Below, one piece after another: positions 6,707-8,174 of a DNA stretch of 8,174 nt. The stretch covers positions 1-8,174 of the forward strand of contig JADZBY010000323.1 in assembly GCA_020851855.1 (NCBI GenBank), given 5' to 3'. The notes beneath the pieces are model-generated. The model was not told where the DNA came from. It worked only from the letters and a program-made list of their open reading frames with translations, and made no database searches. The stretch comes from Anaerolineae bacterium. GTDB taxonomy: Bacteria > Chloroflexota > Anaerolineae > Aggregatilineales > UBA2796. The first letter of the stretch is position 1. Every line of letters starts with the position of its first letter. The position numbers were made by a program, and so were the translations under genes.

Positions 6707-7441
6707 TCAGCTCGCGCTCAGTTCCGTGATCAGCGTCTCCATGGCTTCGATCTCGGCAGTCTGATCCTCGATAATCTGCTCGGCCATCGTGCGCAGATCA
6801 TCATGCTCGACGCGCTCCAGGATGCGGTTTGACATGTGCAGCGCGTCGTCGTGGTGATCGATCATCGCTTCCAGCCACGCGATCTCGTACTCCCGGCCTT
6901 CCAGCACGCTCAGGCCGGCCATCATACCCATCATCATCGGCGGGTCGGCCTGCACCTCTCCCATCATGCCCGGTCCCATCGGCGTCGCCGCGCCCGCCAT
7001 GTGATGCCCTTCGTGGCCTGCCTGCGGTGTAGCGCCTTCCATCATACCACCCATCATGCCGCCCATCATGCCGCCGCCCATGTGCATGCCGCCCATCATG
7101 TTACCTTCGCCCATCATGCCCATCATCTCCATCATGTGCGACATGGGCATCGGCTTGTAGTCGATCTGATACCAGACCAGCAGCCAGCCGCGCATGACGG
7201 CGATCTCGCGCGCCTGGGCCTCGATGATGTCCTGGCAGACCGTCCGCACCGACTCCGTCGCCGCCTTGTTCAGGCAGTCGCCGGCCATGTCCAGCGCCAT
7301 CTGATGGTGATCGATCATGCCCTGAAGGAAACGTACCTCAGCGCGCCCCGCCCGACCCGCACCCGGGCCGTCAGCCAGCGCACCGGGGGCAAGCGCCAGC
7401 AGAATCACGGCGGTCAGCAGGGCAATCAGCACTCTCTTCAT
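6707..7441 (-). CDS. Secreted DUF305 (CopM-like) metal-binding protein with Met-rich linker
   Basis: A 244-residue exported protein. A signal peptide spans about 1-23 (hydrophobic core LIALLTAVILLALAPG, cleavage expected after ALA at 21-23). Two helical DUF305 repeats follow: the first (about 35-90) has FLQGMIDHHQMAL and QDIIEAQAREIAVMRGWL, the second (about 188-240) has WLEAMIDHHDDALHMS and EQIIEDQTAEIEAM. Between them is a linker rich in Met, Gly and His, with 27 methionines in residues 98-174. DUF305 proteins such as cyanobacterial CopM bind copper outside the cytoplasm, and Met clusters are typical Cu(I)/Ag(I) ligands, so extracytoplasmic copper binding is the best inference. Cys56 and Cys69 both lie in the first repeat and could form a disulfide. 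ATG 7441 has AAGGA about 7 nt upstream. The gene is first in an operon with the regulator. Its mature protein is soluble, with no second membrane segment. Confidence 0.9.
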   Translation of the reverse strand: MKRVLIALLTAVILLALAPGALADGPGAGRAGRAEVRFLQGMIDHHQMALDMAGDCLNKAATESVRTVCQDIIEAQAREIAVMRGWLLVWYQIDYKPMPMSHMMEMMGMMGEGNMMGGMHMGGGMMGGMMGGMMEGATPQAGHEGHHMAGAATPMGPGMMGEVQADPPMMMGMMAGLSVLEGREYEIAWLEAMIDHHDDALHMSNRILERVEHDDLRTMAEQIIEDQTAEIEAMETLITELSAS

Positions 7442-7480
7442 GATGCAGTCCTTTTCAGTTTACCCACGTTGCACAGAGTC

Positions 7481-7509
7481 ATTATGCGTGCTTCTGAGGC
7501 CCCTGAACA
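7481..7509 (-). promoter_or_regulatory. Possible promoter of the DUF305-regulator operon
   Basis: On the minus strand, CATAAT (7486-7481) resembles a -10 box and TGTTCA (7509-7504) a weak -35 box, 17 bp apart. Transcription would start near 7474, giving a leader of about 33 nt that includes the AAGGA ribosome binding site. The -35 match is poor (3 of 6), which would suit an activator-dependent promoter. Confidence 0.35.
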
Positions 7510-7510
7510 T

Positions 7511-7524
7511 CCGCCAAATGGCGG
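7511..7524. promoter_or_regulatory. 14-bp inverted repeat, candidate operator of the DUF305 operon
   Basis: CCGCCAAATGGCGG is a perfect inverted repeat (arms CCGCCA and TGGCGG on the minus strand, 2-bp centre). It sits directly upstream of the possible -35 box at 7509-7504. Bases 7513-7526, read on the minus strand, equal the 14-bp motif upstream of copB at 1833-1846. Position fits an activator site; function is inferred. Confidence 0.4.
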
Positions 7525-7628
7525 GGCGGCATGCGCTGGGCTGTCCGGTCGCCTCACGCCGCCGGTTTCTACCCCCGAAAGAGCGGAGTCCGGGTGAAGA
7601 TTTTTCTCCCGCATGTTCCCCGCCGTGT

Positions 7629-7634
7629 TAAAAT
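7629..7634 (+). promoter_or_regulatory. Possible -10 element of the small downstream gene
   Basis: TAAAAT lies 28 bp before ATG 7663 in an otherwise GC-rich stretch. The same hexamer lies 33 bp before the kinase start (4319-4324). No good -35 box is seen at the usual distance. Confidence 0.3.
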
Positions 7635-7662
7635 GGGGCGCTCAGAGAGGGGATGGAGTCTG

Positions 7663-7995
7663 ATGAACACGGATCAGCTTGAAATCTTCGACCTGCTCGG
7701 CGTGGAGCCGGGCACGCTGAGCGTCTCAGGAGTGCAGATCAACACCTGGGGGCGCGAGGTCCTGATTGACTGCGTCTACGAAGATGGGCCGCCGCGCCCG
7801 TTTAAGCTCTTGTTTGAAGCGTGCAGCAGCATCCAGTGGGATGTGCACGGCGAGCCGAGCGAAGAGGACCGCAGCGCCGAACTGATGGGCCTGTTCCTGG
7901 GCGAAGAAGAACAGCGCGCCGCCTCGATTGTGTACACGGACCTCTTCGAGCTGTCGGTGCTGTACGGTTCATTCACGCTCATCAAAGACTGGTAA
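7663..7995 (+). CDS. Small cytosolic protein of unknown function
   Basis: I do not recognise a named family. The protein has 110 residues, no signal peptide, no membrane segment and an acidic character. It begins MNTDQLEIFDLLGVEPG. Its middle has aromatic and hydrophobic residues alternating with polar ones (RPFKLLFEACSSIQWDVHG, 45-63), suggesting beta strands. It ends with a motif that looks conserved, YTDLFELSVLYGSFTLIKDW (91-110). ATG 7663 is chosen because GGAG (7655-7658) precedes it; the frame is open to 7531, but those extra codons overlap the upstream regulatory region and look unlike protein. It is transcribed divergently from the DUF305 operon, and palindrome repeats begin 23 bp after its stop. 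Coding is supported by the closed, well-composed frame. A link to the metal genes is not shown. Confidence 0.78.
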   Translation: MNTDQLEIFDLLGVEPGTLSVSGVQINTWGREVLIDCVYEDGPPRPFKLLFEACSSIQWDVHGEPSEEDRSAELMGLFLGEEEQRAASIVYTDLFELSVLYGSFTLIKDW

Positions 7996-8018
7996 GCCGG
8001 CCACCCGACTCACAACGC

Positions 8019-8038
8019 GGGCGCGTCGCGACGCGCCC
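8019..8038. repeat. 20-bp perfect palindrome, CG-type, right block
   Basis: GGGCGCGTCGCGACGCGCCC is identical to 1771-1790 and is followed by CTAC (8039-8042). It starts 23 bp after the last stop codon and could form a stable RNA hairpin there. Confidence 0.9.
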
Positions 8039-8078
8039 CTACACCACCCGCCTCGCCGGTAGGACGTGCGCCCGGTAG

Positions 8079-8098
8079 GGGCGGCTCGCGAGCCGCCC
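8079..8098. repeat. 20-bp perfect palindrome, GC-type, right block
   Basis: GGGCGGCTCGCGAGCCGCCC is identical to 1694-1713 and is preceded by GTAG (8075-8078). Together with 8019-8038 it repeats the left-hand pair in mirror-image order, with a 40-bp spacer that is unrelated apart from a CTACAC start. Confidence 0.9.
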
Positions 8099-8149
8099 GT
8101 CACTTCCCGTCATGACCCGTCACCGTACCACGCCACGCCCCACCAACGC

Positions 8150-8169
8150 GGGCGCGTCGCGCCGCGCCC
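8150..8169. repeat. Degraded third copy of the CG-type palindrome
   Basis: GGGCGCGTCGCGCCGCGCCC differs from 8019-8038 by one base (A to C in the central TCGCGA). The preceding CAACGC is also shared with 8013-8018, so it is a direct repeat of that copy. The block may continue past the right edge. Confidence 0.82.
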
Positions 8170-8174
8170 CAACA

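Noticed and set aside
6836..7597. 253-residue plus-strand His-rich frame
   Set aside because: Its His runs are the antisense of the ATG-rich Met codons in DUF305; the minus-strand protein has a signal peptide and family motifs.

Overview
The window is GC-rich bacterial DNA with six protein genes and a large share of intergenic repeats. The repeat style (GC-rich hairpin repeats, GTAG-bordered palindromes) and the protein sequences would fit Chloroflexota or another GC-rich environmental lineage. That is an inference; there is no rRNA or other phylogenetic marker here.

Layout. 1-387 is a tandem array of roughly 105-bp units, each carrying a 10-bp-stem hairpin. It runs in from beyond the left edge and stops 19 bp before rfbB/rmlB (407-1429, dTDP-glucose 4,6-dehydratase). 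1430-1994 has no gene; it holds a C/G-rich imperfect inverted repeat, two 20-bp perfect palindromes with an 18-bp tandem repeat between them, and the leader of a metal-transport gene. 1995-4283 is a copper-type P1B-3 ATPase (copB) with a His-rich N-terminus. 4358-6034 is a membrane sensor histidine kinase. It converges, with a 24-bp gap, on a NarL-type response regulator (6059-6706, minus), which follows directly after a secreted, Met-rich DUF305 protein (6707-7441, minus). 7663-7995 is a small cytosolic protein of unrecognised function. The tail (7996-8174) again carries the 20-bp palindromes.

How the genes fit together. CopB (membrane export), the DUF305/CopM-like protein (periplasmic or extracytoplasmic metal binding) and the two-component pair look like a compact copper/silver homeostasis module. 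The metal link is firm for copB and good for DUF305; for the kinase and regulator it rests on position only. A 14-bp sequence, CCCCGCCATTTGGC, occurs upstream of both copB and the DUF305-regulator operon and is a candidate shared operator. The palindrome pairs at 1694-1790 and 8019-8098 have the same two members in mirror-image order and bracket the module plus the small gene.

The most unusual points are the mirrored palindrome pairs, the shared 14-bp motif, the separation of kinase and regulator into convergent units with the regulator coupled to the metal-binding protein, and the hairpin array pressed against rfbB. No CRISPR array, transposase, tRNA or rRNA was found.
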